Shown here: one piece after another, positions 55,981 to 64,000 of the stretch
Layout of the letters: every line of letters begins with the position of its first letter
Numbering within the stretch: the first letter of the stretch is position 1
DNA from: Deltaproteobacteria bacterium YD0425bin51
Lineage (GTDB): Bacteria > Desulfobacterota > Desulfobacteria > Desulfobacterales > YD0425bin51
Reading direction: 5' to 3'
Assembly (NCBI GenBank): GCA_002753225.1
Contig: PDZS01000002.1
Coordinates: 1 to 64,000, forward strand
Length of the DNA stretch: 64,000 nt
Program-made: the position numbers and the translations under genes
The notes under the pieces: generated by a model
The model's input: the letters and a program-made list of their open reading frames with translations, nothing else
What the model was told of the DNA's origin: nothing
The model's database searches: none

Positions 55981-58900
55981 ATATTTTTTTCCTCTCTGTT
56001 AAGCTGTCTTTCAATAGCCTCCAGAAGTTCTTTAGGTTTGATTGGTTTAGAGACATAGTCATTCATACCGCATTCCATACATTTCTCACGATCCCCTTTC
56101 ATTGCATGAGCTGTCATGGCTATAATTGGAACATTACGATTTATAACTTTAGATTTTGGGTCGCGAATTGATTTGGTTGCCTCGAAACCATCCATTACAG
56201 GCATTTGTACATCCATGAATACTATGTGATAATCTATCATTTCTAAAGCTTTTATAGCTTCTTTCCCATTACCCGCAACATCTCCGCGAAAACCCATTTT
56301 CTGTAAGTATGTCATAACAAATTTTTGATTGACAGCATTGTCTTCAGCTAAAAGTATACGAATATTTTGTTTTGTGGAAGTTTCATTTAATGTATGTCTG
56401 GTTATAAAAATCTGCTTTTGGTCTCTTCCTTCCTGGTCCATAGATTTTCCAAAAACTGTAATAAGACAATCAAATAACTGATCTCGCTTTATAGGTTTTG
56501 TAAGATATGCATCAAAACCTATTTCCTTAGTTCTGAAAGCATCACCTCTCATTCCTCTGGAAGATAACATAACCAGCTTTGTGTCTTTTAATTCAGGATC
56601 ATTTTTTACTTTATGACCAAACTCTTCACCATCCATAGTTGGCATCATATAGTCAACAATTACAAGCTCAAAAGGGTCTTTTTCATGTTTTGCTGAATAA
56701 AGAAGATCTAATGCTTCTTTTCCAATGCAGGCAGACATATATCTGCATCCAAAAGATTTAAGATATGCGCATAAAATTTCGAGATTAACTTCAATATCAT
56801 CTATGATAAGTATTCTCTTTCCGCTTATATCAGAAGGAGGTATTTTTACAATATCTCTTACTTCAATCTGTTTTGGAAAAACTGCAGTAAACCAGAATGT
56901 TGATCCTTTATCTTCTTCACTTTCAACACCAATTTCTCCTCCCATCATTTCAACTAGTTGTTTTGAGATTGCAAGCCCTAGGCCTGTACCTCCATATCTA
57001 CGGGTTGTTGAAGCATCTACTTGCGAAAATGCTTTAAAAAGCTTGCCAACCTTTTCTTTTGGAATACCTATACCAGTGTCTTTGACCGTGAATTTGATCT
57101 GCGCATGAGTTGTAAGTTCGTTTTCTATAGAGACTCTTATAACTACACTTCCTCCTTTTGAAGTAAATTTTATGGAATTTCCAGATAAATTAAGAAGAAT
57201 TTGTCTAAGTCTTCCAGGGTCTCCTTGAAGGAGTTTTGGGACATCATGATGTATTAAACATGCAAATTCTATATCTTTTTCATGTGCTTTAACAGACATA
57301 AGCTCTGCTACATCCTCAACAGTAGTTTTTAAATCAAAGTCAAGGATTTCAAGTTCCATTTTCCCTGCTTCAATCTTTGAGAAATCTAAAATGTCGTTTA
57401 TAACAGTAAGCAAGGAATTAGCGCTCGATTGAATAATTTCAGAATATTCCCTCTGCTCTTTTGTGAGAGGAGTATCTAAAAGAAGGCTTGCCATACCAAG
57501 AACTCCATTCATAGGAGTTCTTATTTCATGACTCATATTTGCTAAAAATTCACTTTTTGCCCTACTGGAAGCTTCAGCAGCTTCTTTTGCAATTTTAAGT
57601 TCAACTGATTGTTTTTTTTCTGTTATATCTTCTATAACACCTTCATAATAAAAAACTTTTTGTTCTTCATCAAAAAGTTTCCGAGTGGTCAGATAAATAT
57701 ATATTATCTTGTTATCTATAGTATGGCTTTTCGCTTCAAATCCTTTAATAAATCCCCATTGATTAATGGTATTCATAAATTCTTCTTTTTTTTTAGGTTC
57801 AACAAAAAGTATATTCCATAAATTTTCTGTAGCGTTAATCATATCTTGAGGGGAAGAATACCCATAAATATAGGCAAAGGCATGATTTAATGTCAGTATT
57901 TTACCTTCTGGTGATGCTTGAAATATGCCATCTGAAGCGTTTTCAAATATATTCCTGTATTTTGCTTCAGAACGTTTAATAGCTTTTCGAGATATAGCAA
58001 GATTTATATGGAACCTCATCCTCATTAGGAGTTCATTTTTTGAAAGAGGTTTTTTTATATAGTCATTTCCGCCAACAGAAAAGCAGTCCACTAAGTCGCT
58101 CTCCTGAGTTTTTGCAGTTAAAAAAAGAATTGGTAAATCTTCTTTTGAAAAATAATCCCTTATTTTTTTTGCTGTTTCATATCCATTCATTTTGGGCATC
58201 ATTATATCTAAAAATATAACATCAGGCTGGATTGTTTTTAGTTTTTCTATGGCTTCTATACCAGAGCTTGCTAATTCTGTTTTCACTCCAACTGTTTTAA
58301 GATAATTTTGAACTACTTGAAGATTTATTGGCTCATCATCTACAACTAGGGATGTAAGTCCTTTTATGTCAAAATCTTTAGGAATATCAACAGATAGTTC
58401 TCTTCCTTCTGGTTTATATAATAACAAGTCTGCTTCATTAACAAAGGGAGGTTCTTCTTCTTTAGTATGTTCAACAGAAATTTCAGTTCCTTCATTAACA
58501 ATGGGTAGTGTAAAGTAGAAAGTAGAACCCTCAGAAACTTCAGATTCAACCCAAATTTTACCACCATGTAGTTCTATGAGACTTTTGGTTATGGAAAGAC
58601 CGAGTCCAGTTCCTCCAAATTCTCTTTCTATAGAGCCGTCAGCCTGTTCAAAAGGATTAAAAATAATATTTTGTTTATCTTTAGGAATTCCAACTCCTGT
58701 ATCTGAAATGCTGATTTGAAGCATCCCATTTTCTGTTTTTGCAGATATTGATATCTCCCCTTCGTTTGTGAATTTAATTGCGTTTCCAAGTAAATTTAAG
58801 AAAATTTGTTGAATTCTATTCTCATCACCATAAACAAAAGGTATAGAATTCAAAATGTTATTTTTGAGTAATATTTTTTTATCTTTAATAAGAATTGTTG

Positions 58901-59942
58901 AAAGATTCAAAACTTTTTCAATTAGCTGTTTGATATCTATAGGTTCTTTTTGAAGATTTAATTTTTTGTTTTTTAAGCTTGAAAGATCTAATATGTCGTT
59001 TACAAGGCACAAAAGACGTTTCCCGCTGGATGCAATCATTGATAAATTTAAGTTTGTTTCATCTGAAAGTCCGCCAGTTGCTCCAGCGATTAAAGATTCT
59101 GCAATACCTATTATTCCGTTTAAAGGAGTTCTTAGTTCATGTGATGTGTTTGCCAGAAACTCATCTTTGAGTTTGTCTAACTTAATTAGTTCTTCGTTTT
59201 GCTCAGCTAGTTTTTTTTCTGCTGAACGCCGAATTGATAAATTTTCGTCTAAACGATGCAAAAGTTCGTTTGTTGTTTTAGCAAGAAGACCCAGTTCATC
59301 GTGAGTGTGAATTTTTGGGATATCAATAAGTTTTTCTGCTGGTTTATCAATGTTTATGGCTAAAAGATTTCCTATCATTTTAAGGAGAGGAAGAGTCAAG
59401 GATTTATAAAATATAAGAGTTAAGAAAAAAGCTAGAAGAATATTTTGTATAATGCTAGAAGACAAAACCATTAATGATCTGTCTATAAAATTTTGAGATA
59501 AAAGATAGCCATCTACCGTAACATTAAGAAAACCTACAGGGTTTTCAACATCTTTGTAATGAAGAGTAAAAGAATAGTCTAATTTCCCTGTGAGTTTTGT
59601 CATGAGCCATTTAAACTTTCCAGGAGTTGGTGTCCGCTCTTTTTGAGATAATGTTACGCCTAAATCGTTTGCAAGTTCTACTTTGGAAAATGATTTATAT
59701 TTAAATAATCCTGAGATTAAATTGTTTGCCATGGATTCGCTTAATGAATAAGCAGAAAGCGCTGCTTGTTCTTCAAACATGCCTATAACTTGTGCAATCA
59801 TTGAATTTATGTGATTTTTTTCTTTTTTAAAGTCATTTATAATTTGTATTGCGCTTAAAATAATTACTAGTAAAAGCGCTATAAATACTGTATGCATAGC
59901 CTGACGAACTGATATTCTTTGGCTGAAATTAATCTTCATCAT
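55977..59942 (-). CDS. Double-core hybrid sensor kinase (HAMP-HK-REC-PAS-HK-REC-REC)
   Basis: The 1321-residue membrane protein has two transmembrane helices (about 14-34 and 170-190) around a periplasmic sensor, then HAMP. A first HisKA/HATPase core (H268 in S-H-E-L-R-T-P) leads to a receiver with Asp in F-L-D-I-M-M-P-K-M. A PAS domain is followed by a second HisKA/HATPase core (H805 in S-H-E-I-R-T-P). Two more receivers have Asp in V-D-Y-M-M-P and F-M-D-V-Q-M-P. Two complete kinase cores in one chain are rare. No HPt domain is present. The N terminus is paralogous to the kinase at 40164. Confidence 0.92.
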   Translation of the reverse strand: MMKINFSQRISVRQAMHTVFIALLLVIILSAIQIINDFKKEKNHINSMIAQVIGMFEEQAALSAYSLSESMANNLISGLFKYKSFSKVELANDLGVTLSQKERTPTPGKFKWLMTKLTGKLDYSFTLHYKDVENPVGFLNVTVDGYLLSQNFIDRSLMVLSSSIIQNILLAFFLTLIFYKSLTLPLLKMIGNLLAINIDKPAEKLIDIPKIHTHDELGLLAKTTNELLHRLDENLSIRRSAEKKLAEQNEELIKLDKLKDEFLANTSHELRTPLNGIIGIAESLIAGATGGLSDETNLNLSMIASSGKRLLCLVNDILDLSSLKNKKLNLQKEPIDIKQLIEKVLNLSTILIKDKKILLKNNILNSIPFVYGDENRIQQIFLNLLGNAIKFTNEGEISISAKTENGMLQISISDTGVGIPKDKQNIIFNPFEQADGSIEREFGGTGLGLSITKSLIELHGGKIWVESEVSEGSTFYFTLPIVNEGTEISVEHTKEEEPPFVNEADLLLYKPEGRELSVDIPKDFDIKGLTSLVVDDEPINLQVVQNYLKTVGVKTELASSGIEAIEKLKTIQPDVIFLDIMMPKMNGYETAKKIRDYFSKEDLPILFLTAKTQESDLVDCFSVGGNDYIKKPLSKNELLMRMRFHINLAISRKAIKRSEAKYRNIFENASDGIFQASPEGKILTLNHAFAYIYGYSSPQDMINATENLWNILFVEPKKKEEFMNTINQWGFIKGFEAKSHTIDNKIIYIYLTTRKLFDEEQKVFYYEGVIEDITEKKQSVELKIAKEAAEASSRAKSEFLANMSHEIRTPMNGVLGMASLLLDTPLTKEQREYSEIIQSSANSLLTVINDILDFSKIEAGKMELEILDFDLKTTVEDVAELMSVKAHEKDIEFACLIHHDVPKLLQGDPGRLRQILLNLSGNSIKFTSKGGSVVIRVSIENELTTHAQIKFTVKDTGIGIPKEKVGKLFKAFSQVDASTTRRYGGTGLGLAISKQLVEMMGGEIGVESEEDKGSTFWFTAVFPKQIEVRDIVKIPPSDISGKRILIIDDIEVNLEILCAYLKSFGCRYMSACIGKEALDLLYSAKHEKDPFELVIVDYMMPTMDGEEFGHKVKNDPELKDTKLVMLSSRGMRGDAFRTKEIGFDAYLTKPIKRDQLFDCLITVFGKSMDQEGRDQKQIFITRHTLNETSTKQNIRILLAEDNAVNQKFVMTYLQKMGFRGDVAGNGKEAIKALEMIDYHIVFMDVQMPVMDGFEATKSIRDPKSKVINRNVPIIAMTAHAMKGDREKCMECGMNDYVSKPIKPKELLEAIERQLNREEKNI

Positions 59943-59981
59943 AGGCTCCTTTATAAAATAACCTCACAACATTATTACCAT

Positions 59982-62924
59982 TTAACCTACATACTGTTCA
60001 ATAATTTTAAATAACGCCTCTGGTTTTATTGGTTTAGATATATAATCATTCATTCCAGCGTCTAAACATTGCTCTTTAACACCTTTCATGGCATGAGCTG
60101 TCATGGCAATAACTGGGACGTTATGATTTATAACTTTTGAAGATGGATCCCTAATTTTTTTTGTTGCCTCAAATCCATCCATTACAGGCATTTGAACATC
60201 CATAAGTACAAGATCATATGGAATGAAGCTTAAAGCTTTAATTGCTTCTTGACCATTAGCAACAGCATCTGCGCTATACCCTACTTTTTCTAACAGCCTA
60301 AGAGCTAATTTTTGATTAACAATATTATCTTCCGCAAGTAAAATCTTGATTTTACGGTCTTGGTCTTTATTTGAAAATTTTGGAACGAATTTTTCAGATA
60401 TATCAGTAGAAAGTTGAGTTATAACTTTACCTAAACATGATTCTAAACACTTTAAAAGCTGAGTTCTTCTGATTGGCTTTATCAGATAAGATGAAAAACC
60501 AATTTCTTTCATCTTTTGAGATTCTCCTTTAAGCCCTCTGGAAGTAAGCATAACAAGTATTGTCTCTTTTAAGCTCTCTTGTGATTTAATATATTTTCCC
60601 AGTTCTTCTCCATCCATATCAGGCATCATATGGTCAAGTATTGCCAAATCAAAAGGAACTTTCTTTTTTACTCCTTCTTCCAATATTGATATAGCTTCTT
60701 TTGCACTTTCAGCCATTTGATGTGTGCATCCCCATGATTGTAAATATGCTGAGAGAATCTCTCGATTTATAGGATTATCATCAACTCCTAGTATCTTTTT
60801 ATTACAAATATCGATAGGAATGGTTGGTTCATACACTTCTCCTTCCGTTTGTTTTTCTAAAACTGCTGTAAACCAAAATACAGAACCTTTTCCTTCTTCA
60901 CTTTCTACTCCTATTTCTCCACTCATAAGGGAAGAGAGTTGTTTTGAGATAGCTAATCCTAAACCTGTTCCTCCATATTTGCGGGTTGTAGAAGCATCCA
61001 CTTGAGAGAAAGATTTAAAAAGTCTTTCTTGTTGTTTCTTAGAAATACCGATCCCTGTATCTGTTATTGTAAATTTCAATTTAACATTATTTTCTGTTTC
61101 GTTTTCTAAAATAACCCTTATTATAACATGCCCTTTTTGTGTAAACTTTATGGAATTTCCTGCTAGATTTAATATGATCTGTCTAAGTCTTCCAGGATCT
61201 CCTTTAAGATAAGGAGGAATGTCGGTATTAACTATATGCCCAAACTCAATCCCTTTTTGTTCTGCTCTTATGGATAACAGCTCCCCTATCTCTTCAATGG
61301 CTGTTCTTATATCAAAATTTAAAATTTCAAGCTCCATTTTACCCGCTTCAATTTTTGAGTAATCAAGAATATCATTGATAATAGTAAGGAGAGCATCTGC
61401 ACTTTTTTGAATTGTTTCTGCATAATCCTGCTGTTCTGAATTCAGGGGAGTATCAAGAATTAGGGTAGTCATTCCCATAACCCCATTCATAGGAGTTCTG
61501 ATTTCATGGCTCATGTTTGCTAAAAATTCGCTTTTTGCAACATTTGCCGCCTCTGCTGCTTCTTTAGCAACTAAAAGCTCTGCGGTCCTATCCTTTACTC
61601 TTTGTTCCAATTCTGAATTTAGTTTAGTTAAATCAAAGGAGAGTTCTTCAACTTTAAAAAATGCTTTAGTAAAACGGATAGATAATAAGAAAGCCTGAAA
61701 GAAAATAAATATAAATAAACCAAGAGGTGCTAAATAAGTTGTTGATATAATTCGATTGGCAAAAAGCATATCATTTATAACAGTTGACATAAAAAATAAT
61801 AAACCAGAAAGAAATATTTTTGCTCCTTCTTTTTTATGCATTATTGCCTTAAAAAGCACATAAAAGAGATAAATAATTATGATGAGCAAAATGATTTCAT
61901 AAATAGTAACAAGATGACTGCTAATTCTTGCAGGTGTAAAGAGTGTAATTACTGAAAATATACTTCCTGTTAAATTAAATAGCCAAAGAATTTTTAAATT
62001 GCATTCTTCAGGAAACAAGGAATAAATGAATAATGCAAAGAATGGACCACCTGCAAATAGCCCAATAAGCTCGATTTTAACTATAAACTCCCAAGGAAAG
62101 CTGGGTAATATATGAGAGATATAATAGTTGCCATTTGCTATAGTTCTAAGTGCAATCAACATGCAAAAAATTCCAAAATATAGAGGGGCTTTATCCTTTC
62201 TCCTAAGCAAAAAAAGCCCTAAATGATACAGAGCCATTATTGAAATACTTCCAAACTTAATAAAATCAATTATTAAATCCTTTTCCCATTCAGATCTTAT
62301 ATCTTTTTCAGTGCCTAATTTTAAAGCCTCCCAGAGTCCTCCTCCTCTATAGTTAAAATTAGAAGTCTGAACAATTATTTCTATTTTATTGCTTTGGGGA
62401 GTAAAACACACAACATGAGGATAATATGCAGGCTCAGTTGTGGCCATTGTTTCTCCTACTTTCCCCACTTTTGCTATCTTTTCTCCATTTACATATACAA
62501 CAAAAGCACTCATGATAGCGCCTATTTTAAAAGCAAGAAGATGTCCTGAATGATTAAGATTAAGTAGAACAGTAAGCCTATATGTAGCATATCCAAAGAT
62601 TGGAAGTTTTTCTCCTTCTATTAGAGCGCCTTTCCAGATATCAGGAGACAGAATAAAACCTGACTTTTTAGGAGGTGTAGAATTATTAAGCTCTTCAGGT
62701 GTTAAAAGTTTTTTCCAGTAAAATTCCCAAGAACCAGTTAGATTAATAGGACCATTTTTATCCAAGTCCCATTTTGTTAAATCTAAAACACCTTTTACTG
62801 CTATTGGAGGATTTAAGTCAGGGGATGCAGCAAAGGATGTTAATGGTGATAATATGGCAGTTATAATTAGCCATTTTAAAACAGTGTAGAAATAATTTTC
62901 ACGTCTATTTTTTAACATTTGCAT
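59982..62924 (-). CDS. 7TM-DISM-type hybrid sensor kinase (HK-REC-REC)
   Basis: The 980-residue protein has a signal peptide (about 1-34), an extracellular beta-sandwich of the 7TMR-DISM type (about 40-215, with V-V-Y-V-N-G-E), seven transmembrane helices (about 225-425) and a coiled-coil linker. The kinase core has H473 in S-H-E-I-R-T-P and G-T-G-L-G-L-A, followed by two receivers (Asp in I-L-D-H-M-M-P and L-M-D-V-Q-M-P). The sensor domain resembles carbohydrate-binding folds. The ATG lies 6 nt after the TAA of the selenoprotein frame, so the two genes are probably one transcript. Confidence 0.92.
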   Translation of the reverse strand: MQMLKNRRENYFYTVLKWLIITAILSPLTSFAASPDLNPPIAVKGVLDLTKWDLDKNGPINLTGSWEFYWKKLLTPEELNNSTPPKKSGFILSPDIWKGALIEGEKLPIFGYATYRLTVLLNLNHSGHLLAFKIGAIMSAFVVYVNGEKIAKVGKVGETMATTEPAYYPHVVCFTPQSNKIEIIVQTSNFNYRGGGLWEALKLGTEKDIRSEWEKDLIIDFIKFGSISIMALYHLGLFLLRRKDKAPLYFGIFCMLIALRTIANGNYYISHILPSFPWEFIVKIELIGLFAGGPFFALFIYSLFPEECNLKILWLFNLTGSIFSVITLFTPARISSHLVTIYEIILLIIIIYLFYVLFKAIMHKKEGAKIFLSGLLFFMSTVINDMLFANRIISTTYLAPLGLFIFIFFQAFLLSIRFTKAFFKVEELSFDLTKLNSELEQRVKDRTAELLVAKEAAEAANVAKSEFLANMSHEIRTPMNGVMGMTTLILDTPLNSEQQDYAETIQKSADALLTIINDILDYSKIEAGKMELEILNFDIRTAIEEIGELLSIRAEQKGIEFGHIVNTDIPPYLKGDPGRLRQIILNLAGNSIKFTQKGHVIIRVILENETENNVKLKFTITDTGIGISKKQQERLFKSFSQVDASTTRKYGGTGLGLAISKQLSSLMSGEIGVESEEGKGSVFWFTAVLEKQTEGEVYEPTIPIDICNKKILGVDDNPINREILSAYLQSWGCTHQMAESAKEAISILEEGVKKKVPFDLAILDHMMPDMDGEELGKYIKSQESLKETILVMLTSRGLKGESQKMKEIGFSSYLIKPIRRTQLLKCLESCLGKVITQLSTDISEKFVPKFSNKDQDRKIKILLAEDNIVNQKLALRLLEKVGYSADAVANGQEAIKALSFIPYDLVLMDVQMPVMDGFEATKKIRDPSSKVINHNVPVIAMTAHAMKGVKEQCLDAGMNDYISKPIKPEALFKIIEQYVG

Positions 62925-62930
62925 ATAAAT

Positions 62931-63251
62931 TTAAAAAGTTAAAATTTTATCAGCCTCTTTAATAATTTCATATAGATCATCCATAAATCCCATAGGGCAT
63001 GATTCTGAACCCGTAAGACCACGGGATTTCATGCAAACACCTCAGACATAAAAATCCCCGCCATTTTCTCCAAAAATTTTAATTTGCCCTTTAACATCGA
63101 AGGATTCATTACTGACTTCTTGAAATTCAACACCTTTACCGAGCATAAAAGTGGATACTTCGTCCCCTTTTTTTAATGTGACATTTGCAAGCCGGATAGC
63201 ATTATAAATCGTTTCAGCATCGTTTGTATAAATGATAAACGCCCATTTCAT
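62931..63251 (-). CDS. DsrE-like selenoprotein (Sec70, UxxC motif)
   Basis: The 106-residue DsrE/DsrF-fold protein carries an in-frame TGA (63042-63044) as residue 70. The Sec would sit in U70-G-V-C73, replacing the first Cys of the C-x2-C that I expect in this family. The 36 codons after the TGA continue in the same frame with C-M-K-S-R-G, S-E-S-C-P and a final E-A-D-K-I-L-T-F before TAA at 62931-62933, which is 6 nt before the next gene. A SECIS-like hairpin follows the TGA. The start at 63251 is supported by AAGGGGTGAT just upstream. Without Sec the product would stop at 69 residues. A redox or sulfur-transfer role is likely. Confidence 0.8.
62997..63034 (-). promoter_or_regulatory. Predicted bacterial SECIS element in the DsrE-like gene
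   Basis: Reading the minus strand from 63034 downwards, GCATGA (63034-63029) pairs with TCATGC (63002-62997). Nested inside, CCCGT (63025-63021) pairs with ACGGG (63014-63010) around the loop GGTCTT (63020-63015). The apical loop begins 21 nt after the UGA. The E. coli fdhF SECIS has GGUCU in its apical loop at a similar distance. It lies within the coding sequence, as bacterial SECIS elements do. Confidence 0.78.
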
Positions 63252-63676
63252 AAAATCACCCCTTCTTAATAAAATTGTATAATATAATTCATTTGTAGCT
63301 AAAAACAATTTATTATTCAAACAAAACCTACATTCAGGAATTTTTGCAAAAATATTTTTTATATTGCTATGCTCTCAGCCTTTAATCAAATCAAACTTCT
63401 TCCATGTTTAAATTTTTTTTGCATATAATATTACTATAAACTTTCTTGTGCTGTGAGCTATCTTTTTGGTAGTGTTATAAAGGTAATGATAGTTTAAAAA
63501 TCTCTTTTTATCTCAAACTTTAAGTTTTCTTGACAAAGAGCATATTGTAATTACATACTTATAACAATAAAGGAGTTAAGTAAACGAACACCAGTTTGCC
63601 TGCAAGATGGAGACTGTAAATTTCAGTAATTTTAGAAAGAATATGGGAGTTATTATGGATTAAAAGCGGTTTGCTA
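63252..63676. other. Intergenic region between DsrE-like gene and tRNA-Val
   Basis: This 425-base, A+T-rich stretch has no full gene. It contains weak -10-like TATAAT (63424-63429), a TTGACA (63530-63535) without a convincing partner, a purine-rich AAAGGAG (63569-63575), and an 18-codon frame at 63607-63663 that is listed separately as a possible antitoxin remnant. Confidence 0.5.
63607..63663 (+). pseudogene. Possible remnant of a Phd/YefM-type antitoxin (N terminus only)
   Basis: An ATG at 63607 opens an 18-codon frame ending in TAA (63661-63663). Its product begins M-E-T-V-N-F-S-N-F-R-K-N, the pattern of the DNA-binding start of Phd/YefM antitoxins (T-V-x-[FY]-S-x-x-R-x-N). It stops 13 nt before the tRNA-Val 3' end. 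No toxin gene follows. A 18-residue match can be chance, so confidence is low. Confidence 0.25.
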
Positions 63677-63749
63677 TAGGCGCGATTGGGCTTGAACCAA
63701 CGACCTCTACCGTGTCAGGGTAGCGCTCTCCCAGCTGAGCTACGTGCCT
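63677..63749 (-). tRNA. tRNA-Val (anticodon GAC)
   Basis: The minus strand folds as a 73-nt tRNA. The acceptor AGGCACG (63749-63743) pairs with CGCGCCT (63684-63678), with an A5-C68 mismatch. The D arm is GCTC...GAGC. The anticodon stem CTACC/GGTAG carries loop CTGACAC and anticodon GAC at 63716-63714. The T loop is TTCAAGC. The discriminator is A and CCA is not encoded. Anticodon GAC reads GUC/GUU valine codons. Confidence 0.93.
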
Positions 63750-63764
63750 ATTGATGATGCTTTT

Positions 63765-63793
63765 TTGATACCACTTATTATATTTACTGTCAA
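63765..63793 (-). promoter_or_regulatory. Predicted promoter of tRNA-Val
   Basis: A perfect TTGACA (complement of 63788-63793) and TATCAA (complement of 63765-63770) are separated by 17 nt, with the -10 ending 15 nt before the mature tRNA 5' end. Spacing and strength suit a stable RNA gene. Confidence 0.6.
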
Positions 63794-63883
63794 GAATGAT
63801 TAATTTATATTGATTTGATAGATAAATTTGTTAACCTTTTTTAAAATATTAATGTTAAAAAATAATAATAAAAGCTTATAACT

Positions 63884-64000
63884 ATGCCGAAACGTAATGA
63901 TATTAAAAAAATTTTAATTATTGGTGCTGGACCTATTATTATAAGTCAAGCCTGTGAATTTGATTATTCAGGAACACAAGCTTGTAAAGCTTTAAAAGAG
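63884..64000 (+). CDS. carB: Carbamoyl-phosphate synthase large subunit, 5' end only
   Basis: Only the first 39 codons are in the window and the frame runs off the end. The product begins [22 protein letters not shown], then [11 protein letters not shown], the near-invariant opening of CarB that forms the first ATP-grasp domain. CarB makes carbamoyl phosphate from bicarbonate, ammonia and ATP for arginine and pyrimidine synthesis. No clear Shine-Dalgarno precedes the ATG. Confidence 0.92.
   Translation, partial: MPKRNDIKKILIIGAGPIIISQACEFDYSGTQACKALKE

Noticed and set aside
56725..57108. 127-codon plus-strand open frame
   Set aside because: It is antisense to a conserved kinase/receiver segment. 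A similar shadow appears opposite the paralogous kinases, which shows it follows the coding strand.
63042..63320. Treating the DsrE-like gene as a complete 69- to 92-residue protein ending at the TGA
   Set aside because: The frame continues after the TGA with family-like residues and Cys positions, followed by a SECIS-like hairpin. Upstream extension to 63320 also lacks a ribosome site, whereas 63251 has one.
1..64000. CRISPR array, prophage or insertion sequence
   Set aside because: No regularly spaced repeats, phage structural genes or transposase-like frames were seen on either strand.

Overview
The window looks like one contiguous chromosomal segment of a low-G+C (about one third G+C by eye), Gram-negative, anaerobic bacterium, most likely a member of the Desulfobacterota (Desulfobacterales type). 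That placement is inference. It rests on a meso-diaminopimelate-type MurE, LptE (lipopolysaccharide export), MotAB, a menaquinone-type UbiE/MenG, beta-oxidation enzymes, many very large hybrid histidine kinases, and a DsrE-like gene that appears to encode selenocysteine. I see no CRISPR array, insertion sequence or prophage.

Layout. 47-1842: CheY and a sigma-54 activator. 1826-4545: PpiD-like chaperone, a small zinc-ribbon membrane protein and an AMMECR1 protein. 4550-5212 (minus): a DUF47/PhoU-like protein. 5472-22009: a complete division and cell-wall (dcw) cluster in the order mraZ-rsmH-ftsL-ftsI-murE-murF-mraY-murD-ftsW-murG-murC-murB-ftsQ-ftsA-ftsZ, with a promoter and three MraZ boxes in front and no ddl inside. 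22013-27721: a palindromic repeat, a radical SAM protein, an ECF sigma factor and a 1113-residue lipoprotein with Ig-like and BNR-type repeats, closed by a strong terminator. 33339 down to 27741 (minus): motA-motB, a degenerate receiver/HD-GYP/PilZ protein, an amidohydrolase, a DHH phosphoesterase and a small protein. 33512-36286: an RND exporter fused to a cyclic-nucleotide-binding domain. 40026 down to 36227 (minus): leuS-lptE-rluA-like.

40164-43531: a hybrid kinase translationally coupled to ubiE/menG. 48574 down to 43507 (minus): a BMP-type lipoprotein, a hybrid kinase and a Uma2-like nuclease. 48803-49631: an unknown protein and a YchJ-like SEC-C protein. 63251 down to 49649 (minus): a tightly packed run of eight genes: DsrE-like selenoprotein, 7TM hybrid kinase, double-core hybrid kinase, LivJ-type binding protein, acyl-CoA dehydrogenase, thiolase, SUMF1-like secreted protein and alanine racemase. 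63677-63749 (minus): tRNA-Val(GAC). 63884-64000: the start of carB.

The most notable item is the DsrE-like gene at 62931-63251 (minus). Its in-frame UGA falls where the family has the first Cys of a CxxC motif, giving UxxC. The frame continues for 36 more family-like codons, and a stem-loop with a GGUCUU apical loop sits 21 nt after the UGA. A standard gene call would truncate it. Other themes are two solute-binding proteins each paired with a hybrid kinase rather than with a transporter, and a probable c-di-GMP effector carried in a stator operon.
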